Counted from the stretch's first letter, positions 23,161-31,792 are shown. The stretch: DNA of 38,369 nucleotides from JBLMYQ01 sp050258375 (GCA_050258375.1 JBLMYQ010000075.1:1-38369); one strand, 5' to 3'. Notes: a model not told the origin generated them from the sequence alone. Translations and numbers: made by a program.

Positions 23161-23264
23161 ATTTTTAGAGGTGAGATGTGAGAGGCTAGATGTTAGATAA
23201 AATCATTTAAATAAAAGATTTCTCTTTTTTCTAACTTCTCACTTCCCACCTCAAACTTCTAATT
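23161..23264. other. tRNA spacer with imperfect inverted purine/pyrimidine repeat
   Basis: Between the two tRNAs, AGAGGTGAGATGTGAGAGG with GTTAG (23167-23196) is roughly mirrored by CTAAC with TTCTCACTTCCCACCTC (23231-23252). It may form a weak stem in the precursor RNA. No gene is present. Confidence 0.35.
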
Positions 23265-23351
23265 TGGCGGAGGGGGTGGGATTCGAACCCACGGCTCTTG
23301 CGAGTCACTGGTTTTCAAGACCAGCTCCTTAAACCGCTCGGACACCCCTCC
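23265..23351 (-). tRNA. tRNA-Ser(UGA)
   Basis: A class II tRNA on the minus strand. GGAGGGG pairs with CCCCTCC, then discriminator G and an encoded CCA. The anticodon loop CTTGAAA carries TGA. A long variable arm (TGACTCGCAAGAGCC) and the T-arm GTGGGTTCGAATCCCAC are present. It reads UCA/UCG-type serine codons and lies first in the two-tRNA unit. Confidence 0.96.
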
Positions 23352-23368
23352 GTAGAACCGCAAGTAAT

Positions 23369-23397
23369 AATATAACACGCAAGAACCAATCTGTCAA
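23369..23397 (-). promoter_or_regulatory. Sigma-A promoter of the tRNA-Ser operon
   Basis: On the minus strand: perfect TTGACA (23397-23392), a 17-base spacer and TATATT (23374-23369). Transcription would start about ten bases before tRNA-Ser(UGA). Confidence 0.78.
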
Positions 23398-23442
23398 TTG
23401 ATAAATTGTTCATTGCCATAGCTTCCAATACAAAACCTCACG

Positions 23443-24168
23443 CTATTTCATGCTTTTAATTTTCCCCAAATAACTGCTGTTTGGATATTTGCTGGTGAGC
23501 ATATTTAGGTACTTATCCGCTTCTTGCGTTTTTTGCTGTTTCCTTTCAGCCATAACCAAATAAAACAACGTATTTTCTTCAAAATATGCCGTATTATCAA
23601 AATACAAAGAATCCTTTAATACTGTTTCAGCTTTAGAATAGTTCTTGTTTGAATATTCTGTCTTCCCTTCAGAATACAAGACTTTAGTTGCAGTAAGATA
23701 TGTAGCATCTTTTAGTCTCTTTAGTTTTTTAGCTGCTTCTTCTCCCAAATATTCTTCTTTAATATTCTTTAATGTTTGTGCACTTTCGGTCTTTTTATCA
23801 CTTTTAAATAAGCTGTCTGCTTTTAATAAATTCTCATAGGCTTCTTTAATACTCTGACTGTTAGAAAGTCCATACGGATTTTTTGTACCAACAGAAGCAC
23901 TTTTATATGATTCATTTTCTGTTTCCAATTCCTTAATTCTCTTTTTTAAAGCATCTCTTTCCACTGTGGCTGAGTTTAAGCTTATATTAAAATCTTTAAT
24001 CTTATTTTCATGGCTTTTAAGCTTTTTATTATATTCCTCAATGTTTCCTGTAAGCTTCATTTGACTAAAAGCAGTTAAAAGCAAAACAGCAAGGGCACTC
24101 AAAAATAAAACTCCTGCATATACCCATAAATATTTTCTTTTGTTTGTTTTATTGTCCAATCTATTCAC
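23443..24168 (-). CDS. Membrane-anchored coiled-coil/TPR protein
   Basis: A 241-residue protein with a short basic cytoplasmic tail (NKTNKRK), one membrane helix (about residues 14-35) and a coiled coil (about 40-88, EEYNKKLKSHENKIKDF...). A C-terminal TPR-like domain (about 108-241) includes ALY-type helices such as NYSKAETVLKDSLYFDN and ENTLFYLVMAERKQQKTQEADKYLNMLTSKYPNSSYLGKI. The layout resembles YbgF/CpoB-like envelope scaffolds, but the family is not certain. The start is a GTG at 24168 with a weak upstream GGG; the TTG at 24159 is an alternative. It lies 18 bases behind the DUF4446 gene and is the last gene of the parAB array. Confidence 0.8.
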   Translation of the reverse strand: MNRLDNKTNKRKYLWVYAGVLFLSALAVLLLTAFSQMKLTGNIEEYNKKLKSHENKIKDFNISLNSATVERDALKKRIKELETENESYKSASVGTKNPYGLSNSQSIKEAYENLLKADSLFKSDKKTESAQTLKNIKEEYLGEEAAKKLKRLKDATYLTATKVLYSEGKTEYSNKNYSKAETVLKDSLYFDNTAYFEENTLFYLVMAERKQQKTQEADKYLNMLTSKYPNSSYLGKIKSMK

Positions 24169-24186
24169 CCAATTCTTAAAATATTA

Positions 24187-24693
24187 TTAAAGTGTTTTAA
24201 TTGTTTTTCTTGCTAAATCAATAGCTTGCATTTCTTCAGCAGATAGAACATGTTTTGCCGTACCATTGCTTATAGGCTTTGCATATGTACATGTGCCATC
24301 TCTTGAATAAACTCCATTCATTACAAAGCCATCATCATTTGCATCAAGCAGTGCAATCGCAAAGCTTAAGTCGCTTCCCACGTTTTCAAAAGCGTTATAT
24401 CTTACTACTCCAACCTTTTGGAAGCACTTGAGCAATTTTCTGTCAATCTCATTGCAGTAATTTTTAACTTCAATGCCATTGTTATATACTTCTTCAACCC
24501 TATCTAAAAAACGATTAAGAGAAGCATCTATATTGCTTCCATTAAAGCTTTTAAAAAATCTTTCTTGTTTATTATAAAAGGCTTTTATTCTAAAAGAATT
24601 ATGTAAGCTAATTATAAAAATTAAGAAAATCCCACCTGCTATTACTATTAAGTCCAATACGTTTACTTGTATGGTTGTATAGAGAAAATCCAT
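24187..24693 (-). CDS. DUF4446 family protein
   Basis: A 168-residue protein. It has one N-terminal membrane helix (about residues 12-29, LDLIVIAGGIFLIFIISL), a helical coiled stretch, and the conserved DUF4446 core KVGVVRYNAFENVGSDLSFAIALLDANDDGFVMNGVYSRDGTCTYAKPI (about 94-142). The family is found almost only in Firmicutes, usually just downstream of parB near the origin, as here. Its biochemical role is not established. GGGAG lies seven bases before the ATG. It is probably co-transcribed with parA, parB and the HD-GYP gene. Confidence 0.92.
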   Translation of the reverse strand: MDFLYTTIQVNVLDLIVIAGGIFLIFIISLHNSFRIKAFYNKQERFFKSFNGSNIDASLNRFLDRVEEVYNNGIEVKNYCNEIDRKLLKCFQKVGVVRYNAFENVGSDLSFAIALLDANDDGFVMNGVYSRDGTCTYAKPISNGTAKHVLSAEEMQAIDLARKTIKTL

Positions 24694-24738
24694 CAGTAAT
24701 CTCCCTCTTTAAATCATGGCTGCTATTCTTTTTTATTT

Positions 24739-25731
24739 TTATTCTAATTCCCACAAAGACGAAATGTTCTTTGTTTTCAGTAATGACACAAAAACATCCA
24801 CTATTTGGGCATCAAGCTGTGTACCTTTAGATTCTTCTATAATTTTTATTGCTTCTTCAAATGATTTCCCGCTTCTATATGATCTATCAGATGTAATTGC
24901 ATCAAATGTATCCGCAACAGTTACTATTCTTGCGAGGAATGGTATTTCCTCACCTTTTAATCCATCGGGATACCCTTTTCCGTCAACTCTTTCATGATGA
25001 TATCTTATTATAGGAATCATTTCTTTAAAATCAGGAATTGGTGCTAAAATTCTTTCTGCTATAGTGGTATGTGCTTTTATATATATTAAATCATCTTCAT
25101 CCAGTTTGCCTGGCTTTCTATAAATTTCCTCCGGCACTCCGATTTTTCCTATATCATGAAGCAAGCATGCTGAATACAACATTTCACGCTGGTATTGTGG
25201 TGTATCAAATTTTTTAGCTATACAAACAGAGGCATATGCTACTCTCTCCGAATGTCCTTGCGCGAATTTATCTCTTGCTTCCAGTGCATTTGCAAGCATT
25301 AATACCGTTTTAGAATAGTTCTCTTTTAGTTTTTCAACTAAATTTCTATTTTCCTCTGTCATTACGTATTTTTCTATGGCATTTTTTACAGTAACCTTAA
25401 GCTCATACGGCTCCCATGGCTTTAAAATATATCTAAAAACATCACTGTTATTAATTACATTTAAAAGCATTTCAGCATCTGCATATCTTGCCAGAATTAT
25501 CTTTACTGCATTAGGACTGTACTGTCCGGTCTTTTTCAAAATGTCCAGACCTGGCATCCCACATACTGTTTGATCTGTAATTATTACCTGAAATCTCTGT
25601 TTTTTGAGCGTTGCCTCGACTTCCGCAAAATCTGCAGCAACAAACACATCATATTCTTTTTCTAATGCAGCCTTAATAAGCCTTCTGTTTTCCATATCTT
25701 CATCAATTACAAGTACTGCGTGCCTTTGCAT
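24739..25731 (-). CDS. HD-GYP response regulator, probable cyclic-di-GMP phosphodiesterase
   Basis: A 330-residue protein with two domains. The receiver domain (residues 4-120) has acidic residues Asp10/Glu11/Asp12, phosphoacceptor Asp53 in ITDQTVCGMPG and Lys104 in YILKPW. The HD-GYP domain (about 140-330) has HDIGKIGVP (192-200), an H in KAHTTIAERIL, and HHERVDGKGYPDGLKGEEIP (245-264), followed by ADTFDAITSDRSYR. All residues expected for an active phosphodiesterase appear present. No histidine kinase is adjacent. GGAGGG lies six bases before the ATG. It follows parB by 63 bases, so its transcription is probably tied to the chromosome-partition genes. Confidence 0.94.
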   Translation of the reverse strand: MQRHAVLVIDEDMENRRLIKAALEKEYDVFVAADFAEVEATLKKQRFQVIITDQTVCGMPGLDILKKTGQYSPNAVKIILARYADAEMLLNVINNSDVFRYILKPWEPYELKVTVKNAIEKYVMTEENRNLVEKLKENYSKTVLMLANALEARDKFAQGHSERVAYASVCIAKKFDTPQYQREMLYSACLLHDIGKIGVPEEIYRKPGKLDEDDLIYIKAHTTIAERILAPIPDFKEMIPIIRYHHERVDGKGYPDGLKGEEIPFLARIVTVADTFDAITSDRSYRSGKSFEEAIKIIEESKGTQLDAQIVDVFVSLLKTKNISSLWELE

Positions 25732-25794
25732 TAATATCCCTCCTGCAATTTTATTGTGTAACTTTATATAATAAAAATCTAATTTTTTAAGTAA

Positions 25795-26643
25795 TTAACT
25801 CTTTAGGCTAAGAAGCATTTCAATTAACCTATCAAGCTCCTGATTTGAAAAATATTCAATAACTATTTTCCCTTTATTGTTTCCTGAATCAATATGTACT
25901 TTTGTCCCCAAGGTATCTTTTAATTTATTTGACAAATCCATAACAATATCTTTGATTTTTTCATCCTTTGCTTTTTTCCCTTTTGTTTTTGTCATAGCTT
26001 TCTTTAAATACTTTTCTGCTTCCCTCACACTAAAAAGACCTTTTTCAAATTCCTTTGCTATTTTGTACTGTTCGTCCCCATTTTTAACCGCAAGAAGTAC
26101 TCTTGCATGTCCTTCAGAAATTATTCCTCCCACAACCATTTCTTTAACCCTATAATCAAGATTTAGCAGTCTAAGAGAGTTGGCGACTGCTGAACGACTT
26201 CTACCTATAGTAACCGCAACCTCTTCTTGCTTAAGTGCATATTCCTGAATTAATCTTTGAAAGGCTTCCGCCTCTTCAATCGGATTCAGGTCCTGCCTCT
26301 GAATATTTTCAATGAGCGCAACCTCTAGTATTTCTTTGTCAGCATATTCTTTTATTATAGCCGGTATAGTCTTAAGGTTAGCAATTCTAGCTGCACGCCA
26401 TCTTCTTTCTCCGGCAACAATTTTATATCTGTTACCATCCTTTGTAACAATAATTGGCTGTACCACACCATGAAGTTTTATTGATTCAGCAAGCGTTTCA
26501 AGCGCTTCTTCTTTAAAAACCCTTCGCGGCTGTGTTGAGTTTGGCTCCACATCATTTATTGTTAATTCTATTATTTCTTTTTCAGCTTGACTTGTCCCCG
26601 GAATAAGAGCTTCAAGGCCTCTGCCCAAACCTTTTTTCCCCAT
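25795..26643 (-). CDS. parB: Chromosome-partitioning protein ParB (Spo0J)
   Basis: A 282-residue parS-binding CTPase clamp. Motifs are the N-terminal ParA-stimulating segment KKGLGRGLEALI (residues 3-14) and the ParB/Srx core with QPRRVF and GERRWRA (78-84, the CTP-binding box). ENIQR (112-116) and the HTH region VAVTIGRSRSAVANSLRLLNL with SEGHARVLLA follow. A Lys-rich linker (KKAMTKTKGKKAKDEK) precedes the dimerisation domain. It loads on the two parS sites about 0.9 kb upstream, in front of parA, and recruits SMC. In sporulators ParA/ParB also affect Spo0A activity. parA ends 41 bases upstream. Confidence 0.96.
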   Translation of the reverse strand: MGKKGLGRGLEALIPGTSQAEKEIIELTINDVEPNSTQPRRVFKEEALETLAESIKLHGVVQPIIVTKDGNRYKIVAGERRWRAARIANLKTIPAIIKEYADKEILEVALIENIQRQDLNPIEEAEAFQRLIQEYALKQEEVAVTIGRSRSAVANSLRLLNLDYRVKEMVVGGIISEGHARVLLAVKNGDEQYKIAKEFEKGLFSVREAEKYLKKAMTKTKGKKAKDEKIKDIVMDLSNKLKDTLGTKVHIDSGNNKGKIVIEYFSNQELDRLIEMLLSLKS

Positions 26644-26684
26644 GTTAACCTCCCTTTGTTGAATATTCTTGCATTATTTACGGC

Positions 26685-27452
26685 TTAGCCTTCAGTATAT
26701 TCAATTACTTCCTCTGCCAAATCCAAATAGCTTTCGGCTCCTTTTGATTTTTCATCATACAGAATAATCGGCAATCCATGGCTAGGTGCTTCACTAAGTC
26801 TTACATTTCTCGGTATTACAGTTCTATAAACCTTGTTTTTAAAATGCTTTTTAACCTCTTCAACAACTTCCATGGATAAATTTGTTCTGGCATCGTACAT
26901 TGTAAGGACAACGCCTTCAACCTCAAGAGCAGTGTTTAAGTGCTTTTTGACCAGGTTCACCGTGTTCATTAGCTGTCCCAATCCTTCAAGCGCATAATAT
27001 TCACATTGTATTGGAACTAGAATAGTATCACACGCAGTCAGTGAATTTATTGTAAGAAGCCCTAACGAAGGAGGACAATCTATAAATATGTAATCAAAAT
27101 CATTTTTTATTTCTTCTAATGATCTTTTAAGTCTTCCTTCTCTTGACATTACCGGAACCAGCTCTACTTCTGCTCCTGCCAGTTGAATGCTGGACGGGCA
27201 TAGTTTGAGATTATCAATACAGGTTTCTATAATAACATTTGATACTTTTTCTTCATTTATAAGAATATCATAAATAGACTTAGTGATATCGTTTTTGCTC
27301 TTACCCAACCCGCTTGTAGCATTCCCTTGTGGATCTATGTCAATCAGCAAAACTTTTTTCCCTTTTGAAGCAACACCTGCGCTGAGGTTTACAGCAGTAG
27401 TGGTCTTACCCACCCCCCCTTTTTGGTTGGCTATGGCAATAATTTTTGACAC
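26685..27452 (-). CDS. parA: Chromosome-partitioning ATPase ParA (Soj)
   Basis: A 255-residue deviant Walker ATPase. The P-loop KGGVGKTTTAVNLS (residues 11-24) has the signature second Lys. DIDPQGNATSG, the Walker B segment FIDCPPSLGLLTINSL and PIQCEYYALEGLGQL follow, all typical of Soj. It has no N-terminal HTH, so it is the chromosomal short type. Together with ParB it separates new origins, and in Bacillus Soj also regulates DnaA. AAGGAGG supports the ATG. An extended -10 lies about 43 bases upstream, so parAB need not rely only on read-through from rsmG. Confidence 0.97.
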   Translation of the reverse strand: MSKIIAIANQKGGVGKTTTAVNLSAGVASKGKKVLLIDIDPQGNATSGLGKSKNDITKSIYDILINEEKVSNVIIETCIDNLKLCPSSIQLAGAEVELVPVMSREGRLKRSLEEIKNDFDYIFIDCPPSLGLLTINSLTACDTILVPIQCEYYALEGLGQLMNTVNLVKKHLNTALEVEGVVLTMYDARTNLSMEVVEEVKKHFKNKVYRTVIPRNVRLSEAPSHGLPIILYDEKSKGAESYLDLAEEVIEYTEG

Positions 27453-27494
27453 TATTTATCCTCCTTAAATTAAAGACAGTTTGTATCAAATAAA

Positions 27495-27503
27495 ATTATA
27501 CCA
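27495..27503 (-). promoter_or_regulatory. Candidate extended -10 promoter of parA
   Basis: On the minus strand TGG precedes a perfect TATAAT (27500-27495). There is no clear -35 at the right spacing, but an extended -10 can substitute. Confidence 0.45.
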
Positions 27504-27531
27504 TAATATTTTTTGTTGAAAAAGCTTTTAT

Positions 27532-27582
27532 CTAAAAATATGAAAAAAATGTTTCACGTGAAACATTTTTTCATATTTTTAG
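27532..27582. repeat. 51-base inverted repeat centred on parS
   Basis: The left parS site is the centre of a much longer palindrome. CTAAAAATATG plus seven A on the left mirrors six T plus CATATTTTTAG on the right, with a single extra A as the only defect. It could also fold as a hairpin in RNA, possibly attenuating transcription from rsmG into parA. Confidence 0.7.
27550..27565. other. parS site 1
   Basis: TGTTTCACGTGAAACA, a perfect 16-base parS palindrome and the binding and loading site of ParB. It lies between rsmG and parA. Confidence 0.95.
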
Positions 27583-27595
27583 CTGAGGTTTATAT

Positions 27596-27611
27596 TGTTT
27601 CACGTGAAACA
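27596..27611. other. parS site 2
   Basis: A second identical TGTTTCACGTGAAACA, 46 bases from the first and three bases past the rsmG stop. Confidence 0.95.
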
Positions 27612-27614
27612 TTT

Positions 27615-28331
27615 CTATTGTATCGGCTCTCTTTCAACCTTTCCCGCCTTTCTTGGATAGACTGCAGGGGTGTCTTTTATCTTTCTTATAGCAATGATAG
27701 AATGTGTAATGTCCGACATCGGCAGATTGATTTTCTCTATTGCTTCTATTTCTCCTCCCAGTGTTTTTATGGCTTTATCTGCGCCGTACACTTCCTGTTC
27801 CGGTTCTCCGCCTTTCATCGCCAGCATACAGCCTCCTGTTTTTATAAGCGGCATACAATACTCAACCAAAACAGCAAGGTTTGCAACCGCTCTGGATACA
27901 GCAATATCGTATCTGCCCCTGTATTGTTTGTTAATGCCTATGTCTTCTGCTCTTCCGTGAATGGTTTTTATCTTCTTTAAACCTAGTTCCTCTACAATAA
28001 TGTCAAGAATTTTTAGCCTTTTTGCCAACGAGTCCATTAATAAAACTTCGACTTGCTCTCCTAATAATATCTTTATCGGTATACCCGGGAACCCTGCTCC
28101 GGTTCCTACGTCAATTACCTTATAATCATTTTTAATATATTTACAACATGTTAAAGAATCAATAAAATGCTTGATAACTATTTCGTTTTGGTCGGTTATG
28201 GCTGTCAAATTTATTTTCTCGTTCCATTCTAATAACAAAGCCATATATTTCATAAAATTACTGCATTGACTTTCTTTTAGGTCAATTCCCATCTCTTTTG
28301 CCGCTTGCTTCAGCAGCTCTTCTACCTGCAT
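27615..28331 (-). CDS. rsmG: 16S rRNA (guanine527-N7)-methyltransferase
   Basis: Methylates N7 of G527 in 16S rRNA. The 238-residue protein has the SAM-binding KVIDVGTGAGFPGIPIKI (residues 71-88) and the family's LLEWNEKINLTAITD segment (33-47). LLMDSLAKRLKILD, HGRAEDIG and ISRAVAN-type VSRAVANL also match. AGAGGAAG precedes the ATG. mnmG lies 93 bases upstream. Two parS sites follow its stop. The C-terminal IRKIKDTPAVYPRKAGKVEREPI is typical. Confidence 0.96.
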   Translation of the reverse strand: MQVEELLKQAAKEMGIDLKESQCSNFMKYMALLLEWNEKINLTAITDQNEIVIKHFIDSLTCCKYIKNDYKVIDVGTGAGFPGIPIKILLGEQVEVLLMDSLAKRLKILDIIVEELGLKKIKTIHGRAEDIGINKQYRGRYDIAVSRAVANLAVLVEYCMPLIKTGGCMLAMKGGEPEQEVYGADKAIKTLGGEIEAIEKINLPMSDITHSIIAIRKIKDTPAVYPRKAGKVEREPIQ

Positions 28332-28424
28332 GTTTTCTTCCTCTTTCTATGTTGTTTCATTAAGGACTAGCCAATGTCTGGCCCCTACTATAGCAAATAC
28401 TTATAAATAATCTCGCAATATAAA

Positions 28425-30302
28425 TCAAGCTTTTTTGCCCCATTGTTCCAAATAAATCATTAATACAGAAATATCTGCGGGAGAAACTCCCGATATACGT
28501 GCGGCCTGTCCCACAGAAATCGGTCTGACAGCTTCCAGCTTCTCTCTTGCCTCAAGGCATATCCCTTTGATTTCTTTATAAATAATTCCTTCGGGTATCT
28601 TTTTGTTTTCAAGTCTGGACATTTGTTTTGCTTGCTGCAACTGTCTGTTTATATAGCCTTCATATTTTATTCTTATCTCAACCTGCTCTCTTTCGCTTCT
28701 GGTTAGCGCGCTTTCTGTTCCTTCAATTTCTTTTATGCTTTTATACGTAATTTCTGGCCGTTTAAGCAAGTCGCTTGCTTTAGCACCAGTTTTAATAGTT
28801 GCAGTCCCTTCGTTCCTCAATATTTCATTTGTTCCTTGGGTTGGTGTAATAATAGTATTTTCAAGTCTTTTGATTTCTTCTTTAATCTTTTCTTCTTTTT
28901 GCAAAAATCTGTCATATCTTTCCTGAGTTATCAGCCCAATCTTATGCCCTTTTTCAATCAACCTTTGTTCAGCGTTGTCCTGCCTTAAAAGAAGTCTGTG
29001 CTCTGCTCTGGAAGTCATCATTCTGTAGGGCTCGTTGGTTCCCTTAGTTACAAGATCATCAATAAGAACACCTATATATGCCTCATCTCTTCCAAGAATA
29101 ATATAATCTTTTTCCTTTATAAATTGAGCAGAATTTATTCCTGCAATTATCCCCTGCGCTGCAGCTTCTTCATAGCCAGAGCTTCCATTAATTTGACCGG
29201 CAAAAAAAAGTCCTTTGATTGACTTTAGCTCAAGACTTGGATGTAGTTGAAGCGGATCTATACAATCGTACTCAATTGCATAAGCAGGTCTCATAATTTT
29301 TACGTTTTCCAATCCCGCAATAGATCTATACATTGCAAGCTGTACATCCTCCGGTAAGCTTGTAGACATGCCTTGAATGTACATTTCATCTGTATTCAGT
29401 CCCATAGGCTCAATAAATACCTGATGCCTTTCCTTGTCTGCAAAATTTGTCACCTTAGATTCTATTGACGGGCAGTATCTAGGTCCTATGCCAGTTATAT
29501 CTCCTGTAAAAATAGCAGCTTTGTGCAGGTTTTCTTTTATGATTTTGTGAGTTTCTTGATTTGTATATGTCAGCCAGCATGAAACCTGTTTAATATTGCT
29601 TTCTTCATTTTCAAATGAAAAAGGAATTATGGTTTCATCCCCCGGCTGTTCTTCCATCTTTGAAAAGTCAACACTTTTCATGCTTACTCTGGCAGGAGTT
29701 CCTGTTTTGAATCTCATCAGCTTTATTCCCAACTCGTTAAGGCACGAAGACAACTTCTTAGCCGGAAATAATCCGTCAGGTCCGCTTTCATAATTAACAT
29801 CACCTATAAATATTTTCCCTCTCAAATAAGTTCCTGTTGTAACAACCACTGACTTAACTTCATAAATAGCTCCGATATGAGTTTTAACCGCCTTTATCCT
29901 GCCTTCCTCAACTACTATTTCAGTTATTTCAGACTGCTTAATGTCCAAGTTATCTTGTTTTTCAAGCACTCTTTTCATTTCTATTTGATAAGAACGTCTA
30001 TCGGCCTGCGCTCTTAAAGAATATACTGCTGGCCCTTTTCCTACATTAAGCATCCTGGATTGTATAAAGGTTTTATCAGTATTTTTAGCCATTTCTCCGC
30101 CCAAAGCATCAATCTCTCTTACAAGATGCCCCTTCCCTGTACCTCCTATACTAGGATTACAAGGCATATTAGCTATACTGTCCAAATTAATTGAAAACAA
30201 AACCGTGCTGCAACCCAGCCTTGCAGCAGCAAGAGCAGCTTCGCAGCCAGCATGTCCGGCACCAATTACAGCTATATCATATTCCCCAGCAAAGTATTCC
30301 AC
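28425..30302 (-). CDS. mnmG: tRNA uridine-34 carboxymethylaminomethyl-modification enzyme MnmG
   Basis: With MnmE this FAD enzyme builds the carboxymethylaminomethyl group at the wobble uridine of several tRNAs. The 625-residue length fits the family. Motifs are YDIAVIGAGHAGCEAALAAARLG (the FAD site, near the N-terminus), NPSIGGTGKGHLVREIDALGG, LRAQADRRSYQ, GTYLRGKIFIG and GFFAGQINGSSGYEEAAAQG. The C-terminal helical tRNA-binding domain has ISGVSPADISVLMIYLEQ. The start is a GTG at 30302, with GGGAGAGGG six bases before it. The frame stays open to 30332, but that part overlaps the mnmE stop. It lies 14 bases behind mnmE. Confidence 0.96.
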   Translation of the reverse strand: MEYFAGEYDIAVIGAGHAGCEAALAAARLGCSTVLFSINLDSIANMPCNPSIGGTGKGHLVREIDALGGEMAKNTDKTFIQSRMLNVGKGPAVYSLRAQADRRSYQIEMKRVLEKQDNLDIKQSEITEIVVEEGRIKAVKTHIGAIYEVKSVVVTTGTYLRGKIFIGDVNYESGPDGLFPAKKLSSCLNELGIKLMRFKTGTPARVSMKSVDFSKMEEQPGDETIIPFSFENEESNIKQVSCWLTYTNQETHKIIKENLHKAAIFTGDITGIGPRYCPSIESKVTNFADKERHQVFIEPMGLNTDEMYIQGMSTSLPEDVQLAMYRSIAGLENVKIMRPAYAIEYDCIDPLQLHPSLELKSIKGLFFAGQINGSSGYEEAAAQGIIAGINSAQFIKEKDYIILGRDEAYIGVLIDDLVTKGTNEPYRMMTSRAEHRLLLRQDNAEQRLIEKGHKIGLITQERYDRFLQKEEKIKEEIKRLENTIITPTQGTNEILRNEGTATIKTGAKASDLLKRPEITYKSIKEIEGTESALTRSEREQVEIRIKYEGYINRQLQQAKQMSRLENKKIPEGIIYKEIKGICLEAREKLEAVRPISVGQAARISGVSPADISVLMIYLEQWGKKA

Positions 30303-30316
30303 TTTTATCCCTCTCC

Positions 30317-31711
30317 CTATTTTCCTACGCAAAACTTTGAAAAAATGTTTCTTATTACTTCTTCCCCAACTGTATCTCCGGTAATCTCTCCAATTTTACC
30401 TGCCGCTTCACTTATTACTACAGATACTATATCTACAGGAACACCTTTTTGAATCAGGCTTTTTGCTTCCTCTAAAAATTTTTTTGCTTCCTCTATGAGG
30501 TTTTTATGCCTTAAGTTCGTAATTAATATTTCATTATCATAGCTTATTTGATTGCTTGCAATCATTTCCTGCATAGCTTGTTCAATATTTTCAAGTCCTT
30601 CTTCATTTACAGCCGATATCTCAATAATCTTTCTATCCGGAATAAGCTCTTGAACCTCTTCTATAGAAAGCTTCCTTTCAAGATCTATCTTATTAATAAT
30701 TACGATAGTCTTTTTATCCTTCAGAAGCTCTAATATCTTTTTATCCTCCTGCTTTAATTCTTGACTTCCATCAAATATCAATAATGTTAAATCTGCTTCT
30801 TCAATAGCCTTTTTGCTTCTTTCTATTCCTGCCATTTCGATTTTGTCTGTTGTTTCCCTCAGCCCTGCTGTATCAAGTATTTTAACTGCAATACCGCCTA
30901 TTTCCATATATTCTTCAATTACATCTCTGGTTGTTCCCGGAATATCTGTAATGATTGCTTTCTCTTTCTTCGCAAGCGCATTTAAAAGAGAGGATTTTCC
31001 TACATTCGGTCTGCCTATTATTGCAGCTTCAATGCCCTCTCTTAAAATTCTTCCTTGAAAATATGTTTTTAAAAGCTTTTCTATATCCGCTATATAATAA
31101 TTTAGGCTTTCTTCTATTCTTTTTCGGCTTACTTCTTCAATGTCATATTCAGGATAATCTATTGTGGCTTCAATGTCGGTAATAATATCAACTAACTTTT
31201 CTCGGATTTCTCTTACTTTGTTTGATAGCTTACCTTCTAACTGCCTTAAAGAAGCCTTCTTTGACGCTATTGTTTTAGAATTGATAAGGTCAATTACAGC
31301 TTCTGCCTGTAATAAATCTACCCTTCCGTTTATAAAAGCTCTCATAGTAAATTCCCCGGGTTCTGCCAATCTTGCACCATGCTCAACAACCTTACCCAGA
31401 ATTTCTTTGGCTATTATTATTCCGCCATGACAATTAATTTCCGCAATATCTTCTCGCGTATAGGTATTAGGCTTTACAAAAAAAGAAACCAAAACCTCAT
31501 CAATTGTTTGTTGACTGAAAGAATCAACTATATGTCCATATTTCATGGAATAAGTCTTTATGTTTTTTTCAGAAGCCTTCGCAGGTTTAAATACTTTTTC
31601 AATTATTTCAAAAGCCTTTTCCCCGCTAATTCTAATAATACTTATTCCGCCATTTCCAAAAGGTGTTGAAATTGCGGCAATCGTATCATCAATAGTAATA
31701 ACGCTGTTCAT
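30317..31711 (-). CDS. mnmE: tRNA modification GTPase MnmE
   Basis: Partner of MnmG in wobble-uridine modification. The 464-residue protein has the N-terminal tetrahydrofolate-binding domain (DTIAAISTPFGNGGISIIRISG, then EINCHGG and GEFTMRAFINGRVDLLQAEAV). An inserted G domain has G1 GRPNVGKS (233-240), IPGTTRD, DTAGLRET and NKID. The essential C-terminal Cys is in FCVGK (Cys461). GGAGG lies four bases before the ATG. jag lies upstream beyond a hairpin terminator, and mnmG follows immediately. Confidence 0.97.
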   Translation of the reverse strand: MNSVITIDDTIAAISTPFGNGGISIIRISGEKAFEIIEKVFKPAKASEKNIKTYSMKYGHIVDSFSQQTIDEVLVSFFVKPNTYTREDIAEINCHGGIIIAKEILGKVVEHGARLAEPGEFTMRAFINGRVDLLQAEAVIDLINSKTIASKKASLRQLEGKLSNKVREIREKLVDIITDIEATIDYPEYDIEEVSRKRIEESLNYYIADIEKLLKTYFQGRILREGIEAAIIGRPNVGKSSLLNALAKKEKAIITDIPGTTRDVIEEYMEIGGIAVKILDTAGLRETTDKIEMAGIERSKKAIEEADLTLLIFDGSQELKQEDKKILELLKDKKTIVIINKIDLERKLSIEEVQELIPDRKIIEISAVNEEGLENIEQAMQEMIASNQISYDNEILITNLRHKNLIEEAKKFLEEAKSLIQKGVPVDIVSVVISEAAGKIGEITGDTVGEEVIRNIFSKFCVGK

Positions 31712-31762
31712 TTTTCCTCCAAGCTCCTAGGCATTATTTCCAAACAGGCAATTACATAAAGA

Positions 31763-31792
31763 AAAATAAAGCACCTATAGGTGCTTTATTTT
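31763..31792 (-). terminator. Terminator at the end of jag
   Basis: AAAATAAAGCACCTA (31763-31777) is perfectly mirrored at 31778-31792, with a T-run on the minus strand. It overlaps the last codons of jag and separates the rpmH-jag group from mnmE-mnmG-rsmG. Confidence 0.78.

Noticed and set aside
22875..23168. Plus-strand ORF covering tRNA-Ser(GCU) and the repeat element
   Set aside because: It reads through a functional tRNA gene on the opposite strand; chance reading frame.
27513..27980. Plus-strand ORF across the parS region and rsmG
   Set aside because: It is antisense to rsmG and runs through both parS sites.
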